NCBI RefSeq assembly: GCF_900499005.1
Contig: NZ_LS991316.1
Span: forward strand, 1,521,920 to 1,585,919
From: Actinomyces culturomici
Lineage (GTDB): Bacteria > Actinomycetota > Actinomycetes > Actinomycetales > Actinomycetaceae
Reading direction: 5' to 3'
DNA length: 64,000 nucleotides
The notes beneath the pieces are model-generated. The model ran no database searches and had not been told where the DNA came from. It saw nothing but the letters and a program-made list of their open reading frames with translations. This document shows positions 34,370 to 44,140 of this stretch, piece by piece (the first letter of the stretch is position 1; every line of letters begins with the position of its first letter). The translations under genes were made by a program, and so were the position numbers.

Positions 34370-35461
34370 TCAGGCCCGGCGCAGGACCTCGAGGAGCGCG
34401 TCGACCTCGGCCTCGCGGGTCGCCCAGCACGTCGCGATCCGGATGACGACGCGCCCGTCGGGGAGGTTCTCCCAGAAGCCGTACTCGACCTCGCGCCCGA
34501 ACTCGGTCGCCCGGTCGCGGTCGAGGACGATGAAGGTCTGATTGGTCGTCGAGGGGATCGCCTGCTCGAAGCCGAGCTCGTCGAGGGTCGCGCGGATCCG
34601 CGTCGCCGCCTCGATCGCGGGGGCGCCGATCCGCTCGTAGAGACGGTCCTCGAAGAGGGCCTCGTACTGAGCGCCGAGGATCCGGCCCTTCGCGAAGAGC
34701 GCGCCGTGCTGCTTGATCCGGGCGGTGAGGTGCGGGACGAGTCCGGCCTCGCGCAGGACGACGGCCTCGCCGAAGAGCGCGCCGCACTTCGTCCCACCGA
34801 GGGTGAAGGCGTCGGCGAGGCGCGCGAGGTCCGCAAGCGTCGCGTCGTTGTCGGGGGCGGCGAGCGCGTAGGCGAGCCGCGCGCCGTCGATGAAGAGGTT
34901 CATGCCGTAGCCGTGGGCGACCTCGGAGATCGCCTCGAGCTCCGCGCGCGAGTAGAGGGTGCCGTACTCGGTCGGCTGCGAGAGGTAGACGAGTCCGGGC
35001 ATCACCATGTGGTCGCGGTTCGCGTCCTCGTTCCACTGGCTCGCGACGGCCTCGATGCCGGCGGCATCGATTTTGCCGTCCACGGCGAGGACGGTGAGGA
35101 CCTTGTGGCCGTCGCGCTCGATGATGCCAGCCTCGTGCACGGCGATGTGCCCGGTCGTCGGGGCGATGACCCCCTGCCACGGCATGAGGAGGCAGTCGAT
35201 GATCGTCGCGTTCGCCTGCGTGCCGCCGGAGAGGAAGACGACCTCGGCGCTCGGGTTCTCGCAGGCCTCGCGGATGAGGTCGGCCGCGTGCTTCGACCGC
35301 GCGTCGGTGCCGTAGCCCGGTGACTGCTCGAAGTTCGTCTCGACGAGGCGCTGGAGGACTTCGGGGTGCGCGCCCTCCATGTAGTCGCTGCCGAAGCGGA
35401 GGATTCCCCCGCGGGCATCGGCGGCCGTTTCGGTCGAGTGCGTTCGGGCGGGCTCGGTCAT
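34370..35461 (-). CDS. Low-specificity L-threonine aldolase / beta-eliminating lyase
   Basis: A 363-residue fold-type I PLP enzyme that cleaves L-threonine or allo-threonine to glycine and acetaldehyde. The PLP lysine is Lys225 (T-L-G-G-T-K-C-G), the pyridine-binding Asp is in F-I-D-G-A-R-L (Asp192), the phosphate-binding S-G-G-T-Q-A-N lies near residue 78, and the ring-stacking region is G-H-I-A-V-H-E. It is cytosolic and probably a homotetramer. The start at 35461 has AAGGAG upstream. Its closest relatives may be annotated as aminotransferase class V or I/II beta-eliminating lyase, so substrate range is uncertain. It is convergent with the hydrolase gene. Confidence 0.9.
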   Translation of the reverse strand: MTEPARTHSTETAADARGGILRFGSDYMEGAHPEVLQRLVETNFEQSPGYGTDARSKHAADLIREACENPSAEVVFLSGGTQANATIIDCLLMPWQGVIAPTTGHIAVHEAGIIERDGHKVLTVLAVDGKIDAAGIEAVASQWNEDANRDHMVMPGLVYLSQPTEYGTLYSRAELEAISEVAHGYGMNLFIDGARLAYALAAPDNDATLADLARLADAFTLGGTKCGALFGEAVVLREAGLVPHLTARIKQHGALFAKGRILGAQYEALFEDRLYERIGAPAIEAATRIRATLDELGFEQAIPSTTNQTFIVLDRDRATEFGREVEYGFWENLPDGRVVIRIATCWATREAEVDALLEVLRRA

Positions 35462-35558
35462 TCGTCGTTCTCCTTCGCGGGCAACGCGGATCATTGTCGT
35501 CGCTCCCGCCCCGCGCGCGAAATCGGCGCTGGTTGCACAGGATTCATCGCCCTCCCCT

Positions 35559-35686
35559 GCAGAAACGCACACAGTTTCCCAATCTTCAGCGATCCGCGTT
35601 CCTCACCGTTTTCCGAATGCCCACGTCAAGAGGGATTCGGCGGGAAGGGGTCGAGATCTCGAAGGAGAAACTGTGTGCGTTCTTGC
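35559..35686. repeat. Long inverted repeat upstream of the threonine aldolase gene
   Basis: 20-base arms at 35559-35578 and 35667-35686 match at 18 of 20 positions (core AACGCACACAGTTTC). They are 88 bases apart and enclose a smaller CCGAAT...ATTCGG pair. The surrounding 281-base gap (35462-35742) has no coding potential and is AT-richer than its neighbours. Confidence 0.6.
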
Positions 35687-35742
35687 GGGTCGAGTGCGGA
35701 GAGGGCCGGTCGGACCCGTCCGGACGATGCTCCGACTGTCCC

Positions 35743-36690
35743 TCAGGCGGTCGCGAGCCGGGCACGCGTCGAGGCGTGGAAGGCCCAGCCCTCGCCGCGG
35801 GCGCGGTGGAGGAGGAACCCGGCGCCCGTGAGGGCGATGCCGAGGCCCGTATAGAAGAAGGCGACGAACCATCCGGGGACGAGGCCCGCGGCGCGCAGGC
35901 CGAAGCCGCCGCCCATCATGACGGCCATGATGAGGTAGCCCTTGAGGTCGAGGAAGCGCAGCGGGCTCTGGAGCTCGCCGGGCAGGGCGCGCATCCGCGC
36001 GGCGTTCTTCGTGACGATCCGCCCGAACATCGTGTGGAAGGCGAGGAAGATCGCGACGCCGCCGACGGCGAGGAGCAGGGCGAACCACCAGGCCGCGCCC
36101 GCCAGGGAGGCGGCGGCCCGGATCCCGAGGATCGCAACATTGAGCCCGGCGATCATCCAGACGACGCCCGCGATGATGAGGAGGTTCTCCTTCGCGATCC
36201 CGAAGATGGGCGCGCCGGTTCTCCGCGCGTCGGCGATGCCGATCCCGAGGGCGACGAGTGCGACGACGGCGAGGGCGACGCCGGTCGTGGCACCCTGGCC
36301 GAGATGAATCGCGGGGATGCCGAGGAGCATGCCGATGACGTAGGGAACCAGCCACACGAGCCAGACGACGATGGAGAAGCGATGGAAGCCCTCGCGCATG
36401 CGCGAGCTGCGCATCGCGAGGATCGCCGTCGCCCACACGGCGTGCGCGGCCATGAGCCCGAGGGCGAGCCCGCCGGTGAAGGCGTGGAGCTGAAGGCCCG
36501 CACCGCCCTCGGCGGCCGCGATGCGCGACATGATCGTCGTTCCGGTCGTGTCGAAGACGAAGCCGGCCCAGAAGAAGCCGAGGTGGCGGCCGGTGAGGAC
36601 TCCGGCGCGGCGCTCGCCGAAGACGCCGATCGTGTAGAGGACGAGGGCCGCGGTGATCGAGACGACGGCGGCAGCGAGAAGCGGATGCAT
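35743..36690 (-). CDS. HsmA-like membrane protein fused to a second membrane domain
   Basis: A 315-residue integral membrane protein with about eight helices. Residues 1-135 follow the HsmA family (TIGR03987-type) closely: Y-T-I-G-V-F-G-E-R, H-L-G-F-F-W-A-G-F-V-F-D-T-T-G-T-T-I-M-S and W-L-V-P-Y-V-I-G-M. The family protein is normally about that long. The remaining ~180 residues are a second four-helix membrane unit with P-L-R-F-L-D-L-K-G-Y-L-I-M-A and W-F-V-A-F-F-Y-T-G-L-G, not part of HsmA. Function is unknown. The ATG has AGGAGAACTC upstream. The TetR gene lies 62 bases upstream on the same strand, suggesting an operon under the palindromic operator at 37334. Confidence 0.8.
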   Translation of the reverse strand: MHPLLAAAVVSITAALVLYTIGVFGERRAGVLTGRHLGFFWAGFVFDTTGTTIMSRIAAAEGGAGLQLHAFTGGLALGLMAAHAVWATAILAMRSSRMREGFHRFSIVVWLVWLVPYVIGMLLGIPAIHLGQGATTGVALAVVALVALGIGIADARRTGAPIFGIAKENLLIIAGVVWMIAGLNVAILGIRAAASLAGAAWWFALLLAVGGVAIFLAFHTMFGRIVTKNAARMRALPGELQSPLRFLDLKGYLIMAVMMGGGFGLRAAGLVPGWFVAFFYTGLGIALTGAGFLLHRARGEGWAFHASTRARLATA

Positions 36691-36752
36691 GAGTTCTCCT
36701 GAAGAAGAGGGCGGCAACGAAACGGCCGCAGAAGTCAAGAAGCGAAAGGCGC

Positions 36753-37319
36753 TCAGTCGCGCGGAGCGAGGGCCCGGTCGAGCAGGGCGAAGAGCGTGTC
36801 GAGGTCGGTCCGCTCGCGGAGGGACGCGAGGAGCCGCTCGGTGACGAGGGCGGCGAGCCGCTCGGGAGCGAGCGCTCCGGCGAGAACGCCGTCGGGGATC
36901 GTGGGGTCGGCGTCGAGGACGAGGGCGAGGCCACGCTCCATATGGGCGAAGCGGGCGAGTCCCGCGGCCCGGCCGGCCTCCCGCTCGGCGGGTGGCAGGG
37001 CCTGGATCTCGACGAACCAGCGGGATTCGTACTCCCCCATCGCCTCGTCCATCGCCGCCTTGAGGCGCCGGAGATAGTCGACGAAGCGCTCGCCCTCGCG
37101 GACGCGGCAGAACTCGTCGAAGACGGCGCGGCCGAAGAAGCGCTCGACGACGGCAGTCGTGAGGTCGGTCTTCGTCGGGAAGTAGGTGTAGACGGAGCCG
37201 ATGGAGATCTCACAGGCGGAGGCGAGCTTGCGGACGGAGAGGGCGGAGAGCCCTTCGGCCTCGGCGATCGCGTAGGCGGCGTCGATGAGCCGATCCTTGT
37301 CGATGGTCTGCCTCGGCAT
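36753..37319 (-). CDS. TetR-family transcriptional repressor
   Basis: A 188-residue regulator with an N-terminal HTH (D-R-L-I-D-A-A-Y-A-I-A-E-A-E-G-L-S-A-L-S-V-R, then I-S-I-G-S-V-Y-T-Y-F-P-T-K-T-D-L, written in two parts) and an all-helical ligand-binding domain. The ATG at 37319 was preferred over the GTG six bases earlier because AAAGGGG lies 7 bases before the ATG. A perfect 29-bp palindrome 14 bases upstream of the ATG is almost certainly its operator, so it represses itself and the downstream HsmA-like membrane protein gene. The ligand is unknown. Confidence 0.92.
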   Translation of the reverse strand: MPRQTIDKDRLIDAAYAIAEAEGLSALSVRKLASACEISIGSVYTYFPTKTDLTTAVVERFFGRAVFDEFCRVREGERFVDYLRRLKAAMDEAMGEYESRWFVEIQALPPAEREAGRAAGLARFAHMERGLALVLDADPTIPDGVLAGALAPERLAALVTERLLASLRERTDLDTLFALLDRALAPRD

Positions 37320-37333
37320 GGCCACGCCCCTTT

Positions 37334-37362
37334 CTGAACACTGTTCACTGAACAGTGTTCAG
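37334..37362. promoter_or_regulatory. TetR operator: perfect 29-bp palindrome
   Basis: Two tandem 13-bp palindromes, TGAACACTGTTCA and TGAACAGTGTTCA, are separated by one base, so the whole 29 bp is itself a perfect palindrome. It lies 14 bases upstream of the TetR ATG and about 105 bases upstream of the divergent CorA-like gene. Two repressor dimers could bind side by side. Confidence 0.85.
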
Positions 37363-37468
37363 ACTACTCTTCTCCCCCGCCGAGTCAACCCGGGAGCCCC
37401 GGCCTCGTCCGTGAGGCCGCGCACTCGTGGCAGACTTTCCCGCGAACCCAGGGAGCGGAGGAGGACGC

Positions 37469-38386
37469 GTGCACTACCTCATCGACGAGCGCCTGATCGC
37501 CTGCGAGGAGGCGGATCTGCGCGGATCCTCGCGCCCCTTCGTCGCGATCCTCACCCCCGAGGAGTGGGCCGAGGGGCGCGACGCCTACGACATGGGCATC
37601 GAGTTCGACCCCGACATCGCAATGTCCGTCGACACCCAGGCCGAGGCGAACTACGACGCGATCACCGGCACGATCTTCATCCCCGACCGCGCGAACCCCG
37701 ATTTGCCCGAGGCGCGCTTTGCCTTCGCCCTCGACGAGAAGGGCGTCGTCTTCATCGACGCCGCCGACAACGCGGCGAAGCTCGTCGGCGCGATCGAGCG
37801 CACGCGGCGCTGGCGCCGTCCCGGACTCGAGCGCTTCCTCGCCGATTTCCTCGCCCAGATCATCCGCGGCGACGCGCCCCTCCTGCGCGATTACGAGCAC
37901 GAGCTCGACGCGATGGAGACCGCGATCATGCACGACCACGCCGAGGGCCTCGCCGAGCGGATCAACGAGATGCGGTCGGAACTCCGCGACCTCGACGACC
38001 ACTACGACCACCTCATGGACCTCGTCCAGCTCCTCGAGGAGAACGAGAACGGCTTCTTCGCCGAGGACGACCTCCGCTACTTCCGGACGATCTACGGGCG
38101 GCTCGACAAGCTGCGCGACCAGGCGTCGAGCCTGCGCGATCAGGCGATGCAGATGCGCGACCTCTACAAGATGCACCTCGACATCGAGCAGAACCACATC
38201 ATGACGGTCCTCACGATCGTCACGGTGATCTTCGCGCCGCTCACGCTCATCGCCGGATGGTACGGGATGAATTTCGTCCACATGCCCGAGCTCGCGTCGC
38301 GCTGGGGCTACCCGGTCGTCATCGCCGTGTCGGCGCTCGTCGCGATCGGGTCGCTCATGTACTTCAAGCGACGAAAGTGGTTGTAA
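37469..38386 (+). CDS. CorA-family divalent-cation (Mg2+/Co2+) channel
   Basis: A 305-residue CorA-like transporter. A large cytosolic N-terminal domain with a long acidic stalk helix (about residues 145-245, rich in Asp/Glu/Gln) is followed by two C-terminal membrane helices. The pore signature G-M-N follows the first (W-Y-G-M-N-F, ~270), and the short basic tail is K-R-R-K-W. It forms a pentameric Mg2+ influx channel in characterised members. The GTG start has GGAGGAGGACGC directly upstream. It is divergent from the TetR gene, with the 29-bp operator between them, so cross-regulation is possible. Confidence 0.88.
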   Translation: MHYLIDERLIACEEADLRGSSRPFVAILTPEEWAEGRDAYDMGIEFDPDIAMSVDTQAEANYDAITGTIFIPDRANPDLPEARFAFALDEKGVVFIDAADNAAKLVGAIERTRRWRRPGLERFLADFLAQIIRGDAPLLRDYEHELDAMETAIMHDHAEGLAERINEMRSELRDLDDHYDHLMDLVQLLEENENGFFAEDDLRYFRTIYGRLDKLRDQASSLRDQAMQMRDLYKMHLDIEQNHIMTVLTIVTVIFAPLTLIAGWYGMNFVHMPELASRWGYPVVIAVSALVAIGSLMYFKRRKWL

Positions 38387-38425
38387 GCGCCGCCACTCAC
38401 CGCGAACGCCCACCCCTCCCTCATC

Positions 38426-38455
38426 GAGAGCATCACCTTCGCACGTCGAGGGGAT
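38426..38455 (+). repeat. Intact single-unit dispersed GCAT repeat
   Basis: GAGAGCATCACCTTCGCACG followed by TCGAGGGGAT. It is preceded by CCCCTCC as at the other copies, and carries no IS. Confidence 0.7.
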
Positions 38456-38684
38456 GCGGTCGATCCCGCAAGCGTCTCGCCTCCTTCATGCTCCGACCGA
38501 GGCGACTGCTCCCACTGCTTGCTTGATGGGCCCTTTCTCGAGGCTTGAGCTTGGGAACCCCTATGACGCAAGCAGCGGGAGCAACGAGCCTCCCCACCCT
38601 CGTCCCCAAGGGCACCCTGGGCAGACCTTTGAGAGATGCCCCCCACACCAGCCATCTGAGTTCTCCTCGACGCCTAGCACCCCG

Positions 38685-38693
38685 TGTATTACA
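38685..38693. promoter_or_regulatory. Possible toxin-antitoxin operator TGTATTACA
   Basis: A 9-base palindrome lies 24 bases before the antitoxin ATG, in the position where RelB/RHH antitoxins usually bind their own promoter. Confidence 0.45.
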
Positions 38694-38717
38694 TTGTCGC
38701 ACACAGGAGGTGCGACC

Positions 38718-38939
38718 ATGACGACCACGACGACGATCCGCCTGAGCGATGAGGAGAAGGACCTCCTCTCCAGCTACGCGAAGGTCCATGGGACCACGAT
38801 CTCCGAATTCATGCGACGAACGGCCCTTGAGCGCATCGAGGATGATCTCGACCTCGCCGCATGGGAGAAGGCGCACGCTGAATTCGAGGAGGATCCGACG
38901 ACGATCTCCGCGATCGAGATCGCGAAGAAGTACCTCTGA
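38718..38939 (+). CDS. RelB/DUF6290-type ribbon-helix-helix antitoxin
   Basis: A 73-residue antitoxin. The Thr-rich start leads into T-I-R-L-S-D-E-E-K-D-L-L, the beta strand and helix 1 of a ribbon-helix-helix DNA-binding fold. Next comes T-I-S-E-F-M-R-R-T-A-L-E-R-I-E-D (helix 2) and an acidic, Ile/Trp-containing tail that should wrap the toxin. It neutralises the adjacent RelE-like toxin and represses the shared promoter, probably at TGTATTACA. A strong AGGAGGTGCGACC ribosome site precedes the ATG. The toxin gene follows after a single base. Confidence 0.9.
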   Translation: MTTTTTIRLSDEEKDLLSSYAKVHGTTISEFMRRTALERIEDDLDLAAWEKAHAEFEEDPTTISAIEIAKKYL

Positions 38940-38940
38940 T

Positions 38941-39204
38941 ATGTGGCGACTCGAGTTCTCGAGAAGGGCGGACACACAACTCGCGAAGCTCGATCCGGGC
39001 GTGCGGAGAATTCTCCTCACGTGGCTCCTCAAGAACATCGACGGATGCGACGACCCCCGCGCGCACGGGAAGGGCCTCACCGCCGGCCTGTCCGGGAAGT
39101 GGCGCTACCGCGTCGGCGACTACCGGATCCTCTGCGAGATCCGCGACCGCGAGCTCGTCGTTCTCACGATTGAAATCGGACACCGCTCGACCGTCTATCG
39201 ATAG
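38941..39204 (+). CDS. RelE/ParE-family toxin
   Basis: An 87-residue toxin of the RelE superfamily, whose RelE members cut ribosome-bound mRNA. The family pattern is clear: F-S-R-R-A-D-T-Q-L-A-K-L-D, then G-K-G-L-T-A-G-L-S-G-K-W-R-Y-R-V-G-D-Y-R-I-L-C-E-I, ending H-R-S-T-V-Y. Lys/Arg residues on the central strands and the terminal Tyr are the usual catalytic set of RelE. It starts one base after the antitoxin stop, with the GGAGGATCC inside the antitoxin gene too far upstream to serve it, so translation depends on the antitoxin. The frame is intact. Confidence 0.9.
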   Translation: MWRLEFSRRADTQLAKLDPGVRRILLTWLLKNIDGCDDPRAHGKGLTAGLSGKWRYRVGDYRILCEIRDRELVVLTIEIGHRSTVYR

Positions 39205-39307
39205 CCGGATCCGCTTCATCGTCGCCGCGAGCTCTCTTGATATCGCGCCTACGACCGGCCACAACCCGCCGCCCACCGCAAAGCCCCCACCGCGAGAGAA
39301 GGTACCG

Positions 39308-39991
39308 ATGATCCGCGCCGTCCTCTTCGACTTCGACGGGCTGCTCGTCGATTCGGAGTCGATCTTCTTCGGGATCTACCGCGACATGCTCGCGGGCGTC
39401 GGCCGCGAGTTCACGCTCGCCGACTACCTCTCCGGGGTGTCCGGCCGGCCGATTTCCGAGATCGTCGCCGACTTTATCGCGAACGACGGACTGAACATGA
39501 CCGTCGAGGAGGCGTGCGCGCACGTCGGGGCCGAGGAGGTCCGTGCCCGCGCGCTCGGAGTGCCCCTCAGGCCGAAGGCGCGCGAACTCCTCGACCACCT
39601 GCGCGAGAACGGCTACCCCTGTGCGGTGACGACGTCCTCTCCGAAGGAGCGGGCGCTCGCGATCCTCGAGTCGCACGGCCTCGCGGACCGCTTCGCCGCC
39701 GGGGTCTTCGCCGAGGACGTCACTCGCGGTAAGCCCGATCCGCAGGTGTTCCTGCTCGGCGCTTCCAGGCTCGGCGTCGATCCCGCCGAATGCCTCGTCC
39801 TCGAAGATTCGGAGATGGGACTCGAGGCGGCCCACGCCGCAGGAATCCCCGTGATCTGCGTGCCCGACAAAGAGATCCCGGACGAGGTCCATCGCGCGCT
39901 CGCGACCGAGGTCCTGTCCGACCTCGAGAAGGTCATCGGCTTCCTCGAGGCGGATCGGCGGGCTGCCGGCGACGAGCTGTCGACGATGTAG
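39308..39991 (+). CDS. HAD-superfamily phosphatase (beta-phosphoglucomutase-like)
   Basis: A 227-residue haloacid-dehalogenase-like hydrolase. Motif I is D-F-D-G-L-L-V-D-S-E (nucleophile Asp8, acid Asp10), motif II T-T-S-S, motif III Lys in G-K-P-D-P, motif IV L-E-D-S-E-M-G. The helical cap inserted after motif I places it in subfamily IA with PgmB/GPH-like enzymes. The substrate is probably a sugar phosphate (inference). The ATG at 39308 has AGAAGG upstream. It follows the toxin gene by 103 bases and is convergent with a GNAT gene 38 bases downstream. Confidence 0.9.
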   Translation: MIRAVLFDFDGLLVDSESIFFGIYRDMLAGVGREFTLADYLSGVSGRPISEIVADFIANDGLNMTVEEACAHVGAEEVRARALGVPLRPKARELLDHLRENGYPCAVTTSSPKERALAILESHGLADRFAAGVFAEDVTRGKPDPQVFLLGASRLGVDPAECLVLEDSEMGLEAAHAAGIPVICVPDKEIPDEVHRALATEVLSDLEKVIGFLEADRRAAGDELSTM

Positions 39992-40029
39992 GATCCTTCG
40001 CCACCGGGCCGCTCGGCGACGCTACTCCT

Positions 40030-40602
40030 TCAGATCAGCGCCTTGCGCATGATGATCCGCGGGAATCCGTTGAGCACCGAGGTCGTCTCACTCGCGACCT
40101 CGAATCCGGCGCGCTCGAACATCGCGCGCGTGCCGACGTACGCCATCGTGAGGTCGACGCGCTCCCCCGCGTTGTCGACCGGGTACGCCTCGATGGCGGG
40201 CGCCCCGTAGGAGCGCGCGAACTCGACGGCCCCGTCGATGAGGGCGGCGGTGATCCCCCTCTTGCGGAAGCCGGGACGGACTCGCAGGCACCAGAGCGAC
40301 CAGACGTCGAGGTCGTCGACGTGCGGGATCCTCCGATTGCGCGCGAAGCTCGTGTCGGCGCGGGGATGGACGGCGGACCAGCCGACGACCTCGTCGTCCT
40401 CGTAGGCGAGGACGACGGGCGGCGGATCCTGCGCGACGAGCTCCCGGACGCGCTCTCCGCGAGCCGGTCCGCGCAGGGACTCGTTCTCCTTCGAGCCGAT
40501 CCGGTAGCTCAGGCACCAACAGACGGTCGCGTCGGGCCGCTTCGGCCCGACGATCGCGGCGACGTCCTCAAACGAGGTCGCCGGCAGCACGCGGATGGTC
40601 AC
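40030..40602 (-). CDS. GNAT-family N-acetyltransferase
   Basis: A 190-residue acetyltransferase-fold protein. It opens V-L-P-A-T-S-F-E-D-V-A-A-I-V-G-P-K-R-P-D-A, followed by C-W-C-L-S-Y-R, a signature of a GNAT subgroup common in actinobacteria. Motif A is W-C-L-R-V-R-P-G-F-R-K-R-G-I-T-A-A-L-I (~115-133), and Y-V-G-T-R-A-M-F-E-R-A-G-F-E is motif B. Acceptor unknown. The GTG at 40602 with GGGGAG just upstream gives the expected length. It sits downstream of guaA, beyond a terminator hairpin. Confidence 0.82.
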   Translation of the reverse strand: MTIRVLPATSFEDVAAIVGPKRPDATVCWCLSYRIGSKENESLRGPARGERVRELVAQDPPPVVLAYEDDEVVGWSAVHPRADTSFARNRRIPHVDDLDVWSLWCLRVRPGFRKRGITAALIDGAVEFARSYGAPAIEAYPVDNAGERVDLTMAYVGTRAMFERAGFEVASETTSVLNGFPRIIMRKALI

Positions 40603-40642
40603 GGCGCTCCCCTCATCGGATCCCACCAGAGCCTGAGAATGA

Positions 40643-40681
40643 CGCCGCCCGCGGACGCTCCGTGCGCGTCCGCAGGCGGCG
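40643..40681 (-). terminator. Terminator hairpin after guaA
   Basis: A 16-bp stem with one mismatch (40643-40658 with 40666-40681) and a 7-base loop, 11 bases beyond the guaA stop. Confidence 0.75.
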
Positions 40682-40692
40682 AGAAGTCGCGC

Positions 40693-42261
<1,569 letters not shown>

Positions 42262-42268
42262 GCGCCCA

Positions 42269-42274
42269 ATAGTA
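42269..42274 (-). promoter_or_regulatory. -10 element of guaA, predicted leaderless start
   Basis: TACTAT on the minus strand ends 7 bases before the GTG, placing the transcription start at the start codon. Confidence 0.55.
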
Positions 42275-42365
42275 CCCGCGGGCCCCGGCGCGCCCGTAGC
42301 CGTCGGGGTGTGGAAGGCCTCTCGGACGGGGCGTCCCTCCCCTCCCCCTCGTCGGCGCCCGGCTG

Positions 42366-42410
42366 CGCCCTCGTCGATCGTCGGGCGGCCGCGGATCATC
42401 GACGAGGGCG
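42366..42410. repeat. 13-bp inverted repeat CGCCCTCGTCGAT
   Basis: CGCCCTCGTCGAT at 42366-42378 faces its exact complement at 42398-42410 across 19 bases, in the divergent gap between guaA and the 458-residue gene. Single copies of the same 13-mer occur in other gaps (24158, 32986, 51055). Confidence 0.6.
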
Positions 42411-42463
42411 GGGCGGGGTACCCGCTCACGGGGTGTTCGGCCGCCGTGCGCACGCGGATTTGG

Positions 42464-42469
42464 GAGAAT
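42464..42469 (+). promoter_or_regulatory. Weak -10 element, predicted leaderless start
   Basis: GAGAAT ends 6 bases before the ATG at 42476, with no Shine-Dalgarno sequence. Confidence 0.35.
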
Positions 42470-42475
42470 TCGGGC

Positions 42476-43852
42476 ATGACCCCGAAGGAGCACCCCACCT
42501 CGCCGTTGAGCGAGCTCGTCGTCGAGCTCGGCATGCACGGCGCGCGGAAGCGCTACCCGGACGGTCGCAAGCTCACGAAGGCCGAGCGCGCGTCGCTGCC
42601 CGTCGTCGAGGACCTCAACCGCGGCGTCGTCGAGGCGACCCGGATGATCGGCGAGGCCGCACAGTCCCCCGATGTCGGCTGGCTCGCCGCTCAATTCCTC
42701 AATCCACTCCCGCTCGCCCGCCGCAAGTCCGTCACCCTGCCGGAGCGGAGTCTGGGACTCAAGGCGGTCGCCCACCTCGAAGCGCTCTACGACGCGGACG
42801 ATCCGACGATCCCGCCGTCGAAGACGCCGGACGAGCCGCGCAAGAAGGTCGTCCGCGCGTTCGACGCGTGGGCGCAGGCCTTCGAGGAGCGCGCGCGAGA
42901 CAAGCGGTGGAAGGACGTCGAGGGGACGCCGGTGACGCGCGCGCAGCTGCGCGACTGGCAGGCCGAGCTCGCCGCGATGGACCTCGCAGTGATCCCGCAC
43001 CTGGCCCTTCCCGCCGAGTTCGAGCGGGCGCTCACGATGGTCGAGGCCTGGGACGAGGTCCTCGATCGCCGCGGGCACACCGGCGAGCGCTTCAGCCTGC
43101 GCGAGGAGGTCGTGCGCCTCCACAATTGGCCGGGCGATCAGTGGACGAACGGCGACGACTACGCGTCGGCGCAGAAGCGCTTCCACCGGCGCTTGAAGAA
43201 GGCGCGGGCCCTCACCGCCGATCCCGTGCGCGACGCGATCATGCGCCGCGCCCTCTATCTGCGCGAGGGGCTGCTGCTCGGGCGGGTCGACCCGCTCGAG
43301 TGGTTCCTCGCGGTCTGCCAGTTCCGGTGGGCCGTGCCCGAGATGCTCGACGTGCGCCCCGAGCTCATGACCTGGCGGTTCGTCGATTGGGTGGCGCGGC
43401 TCGGCTCCCCCATCGAGCGGGTCGACACCGCGATCCCGCGCTGGGTGTCGAGCGCCCTCGATCCGCGCGACGTGCCCGAGGGCCTGCTGACGGCCGTGTC
43501 GGGTCCGGATCTCATGATCGACCTCGACGAGGACGTCGTCACCGCCCTCCCGCCCGGGTGCCGCGTGCGGCGGCTCATCGTGTCGGCGAAGGGCCCGCTC
43601 GGCCCGGACTGGACGGTCTACTGGGTCGACTCCGAGTGGGACGACTCGCGTCCGATCCTCGACCTCGTCGAGTCGGCGAAGCTCCACCCCGAGGTCGTCT
43701 TCGTGTCCGATGAGGAGCCCGCCGCCCTCGCCGAGCGGATCCGCCCGTTCCTCGACCTCGCCTACGAGATCCCGACGAACCCGTTGACGGCGCACAGCCA
43801 CATCCCGGGAGTGCTCCCGGTGTTCCCCGAGCACCCGGACGCGGGGTTGTAG
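42476..43852 (+). CDS. Unrecognised 458-residue soluble protein
   Basis: I do not recognise this family. The protein is soluble and has no signal peptide, membrane segment or Cys motif. The first ~290 residues are strongly helical and charged ([20 protein letters not shown], repeated W-Q-A-E-L-type helices), with several Trp residues around 200-300. The C-terminal ~150 residues are mixed alpha/beta, with [16 protein letters not shown] and [12 protein letters not shown]. Codon use matches the neighbouring core genes, so it is a real, long-resident gene. It is divergent from guaA and convergent with the ABC exporter pair beyond a palindromic repeat. Confidence 0.8.
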   Translation: MTPKEHPTSPLSELVVELGMHGARKRYPDGRKLTKAERASLPVVEDLNRGVVEATRMIGEAAQSPDVGWLAAQFLNPLPLARRKSVTLPERSLGLKAVAHLEALYDADDPTIPPSKTPDEPRKKVVRAFDAWAQAFEERARDKRWKDVEGTPVTRAQLRDWQAELAAMDLAVIPHLALPAEFERALTMVEAWDEVLDRRGHTGERFSLREEVVRLHNWPGDQWTNGDDYASAQKRFHRRLKKARALTADPVRDAIMRRALYLREGLLLGRVDPLEWFLAVCQFRWAVPEMLDVRPELMTWRFVDWVARLGSPIERVDTAIPRWVSSALDPRDVPEGLLTAVSGPDLMIDLDEDVVTALPPGCRVRRLIVSAKGPLGPDWTVYWVDSEWDDSRPILDLVESAKLHPEVVFVSDEEPAALAERIRPFLDLAYEIPTNPLTAHSHIPGVLPVFPEHPDAGL

Positions 43853-43987
43853 GCGGGGCGGGGCCCTCGGGCGCCCGCCCCGCGCGCCGGACCGACCCCG
43901 CGTGCCCGCCCGCCCGCATGTGCGCACGCCCAGCCTGCCCCCCCGCCTCACTCGCCCTCTATGGGTCCACGCGCACCTTCCACCTAA

Positions 43988-44047
43988 TGGAGGGGTTGGC
44001 GACACGTGGAGGGCTTATAACCCCTCCTTTTGTCGTCAACCCCTCCA
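43988..44047. repeat. 60-bp palindromic element D
   Basis: TGGAGGGGTTGGCGACA at the left pairs with TGTCGTCAACCCCTCCA at the right around a TTATAA centre. It lies between convergent genes. A degenerate second copy follows, marked by 19-base direct repeats CGAAGCACGCCGAGCGATC at 44052-44070 and 44114-44132 (one mismatch). Confidence 0.85.
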
Positions 44048-44140
44048 CTGACGAAGCACGCCGAGCGATCACACGTCGTCAGTCCCTCCGATTGCCGTCA
44101 ATCCCTCCACTTGCGAAGCACACCGAGCGATCGCGCGCCC

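Larger units (their letters stand above)
38387..38717. other. 331-base gap with one dispersed repeat
   Basis: Contains the intact GCAT repeat (38426-38455), ~220 bases of lower-GC sequence without recognised features, and the toxin-antitoxin promoter region. I found no tRNA-like fold or plausible reading frame. Confidence 0.6.

Noticed and set aside
16097-38455. CRISPR-like array from the GCAT repeats
   Set aside because: Only one or two units per locus, 22-base periodicity without spacers, and no cas genes.
38456-38684. tRNA or structured RNA before the toxin-antitoxin pair
   Set aside because: No cloverleaf, T-loop sequence or CCA-type end could be fitted; only weak local complementarity.
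38941-39204. Toxin-antitoxin pair as the novel system
   Set aside because: It is a conventional RelB/RelE-like pair with all expected motifs.
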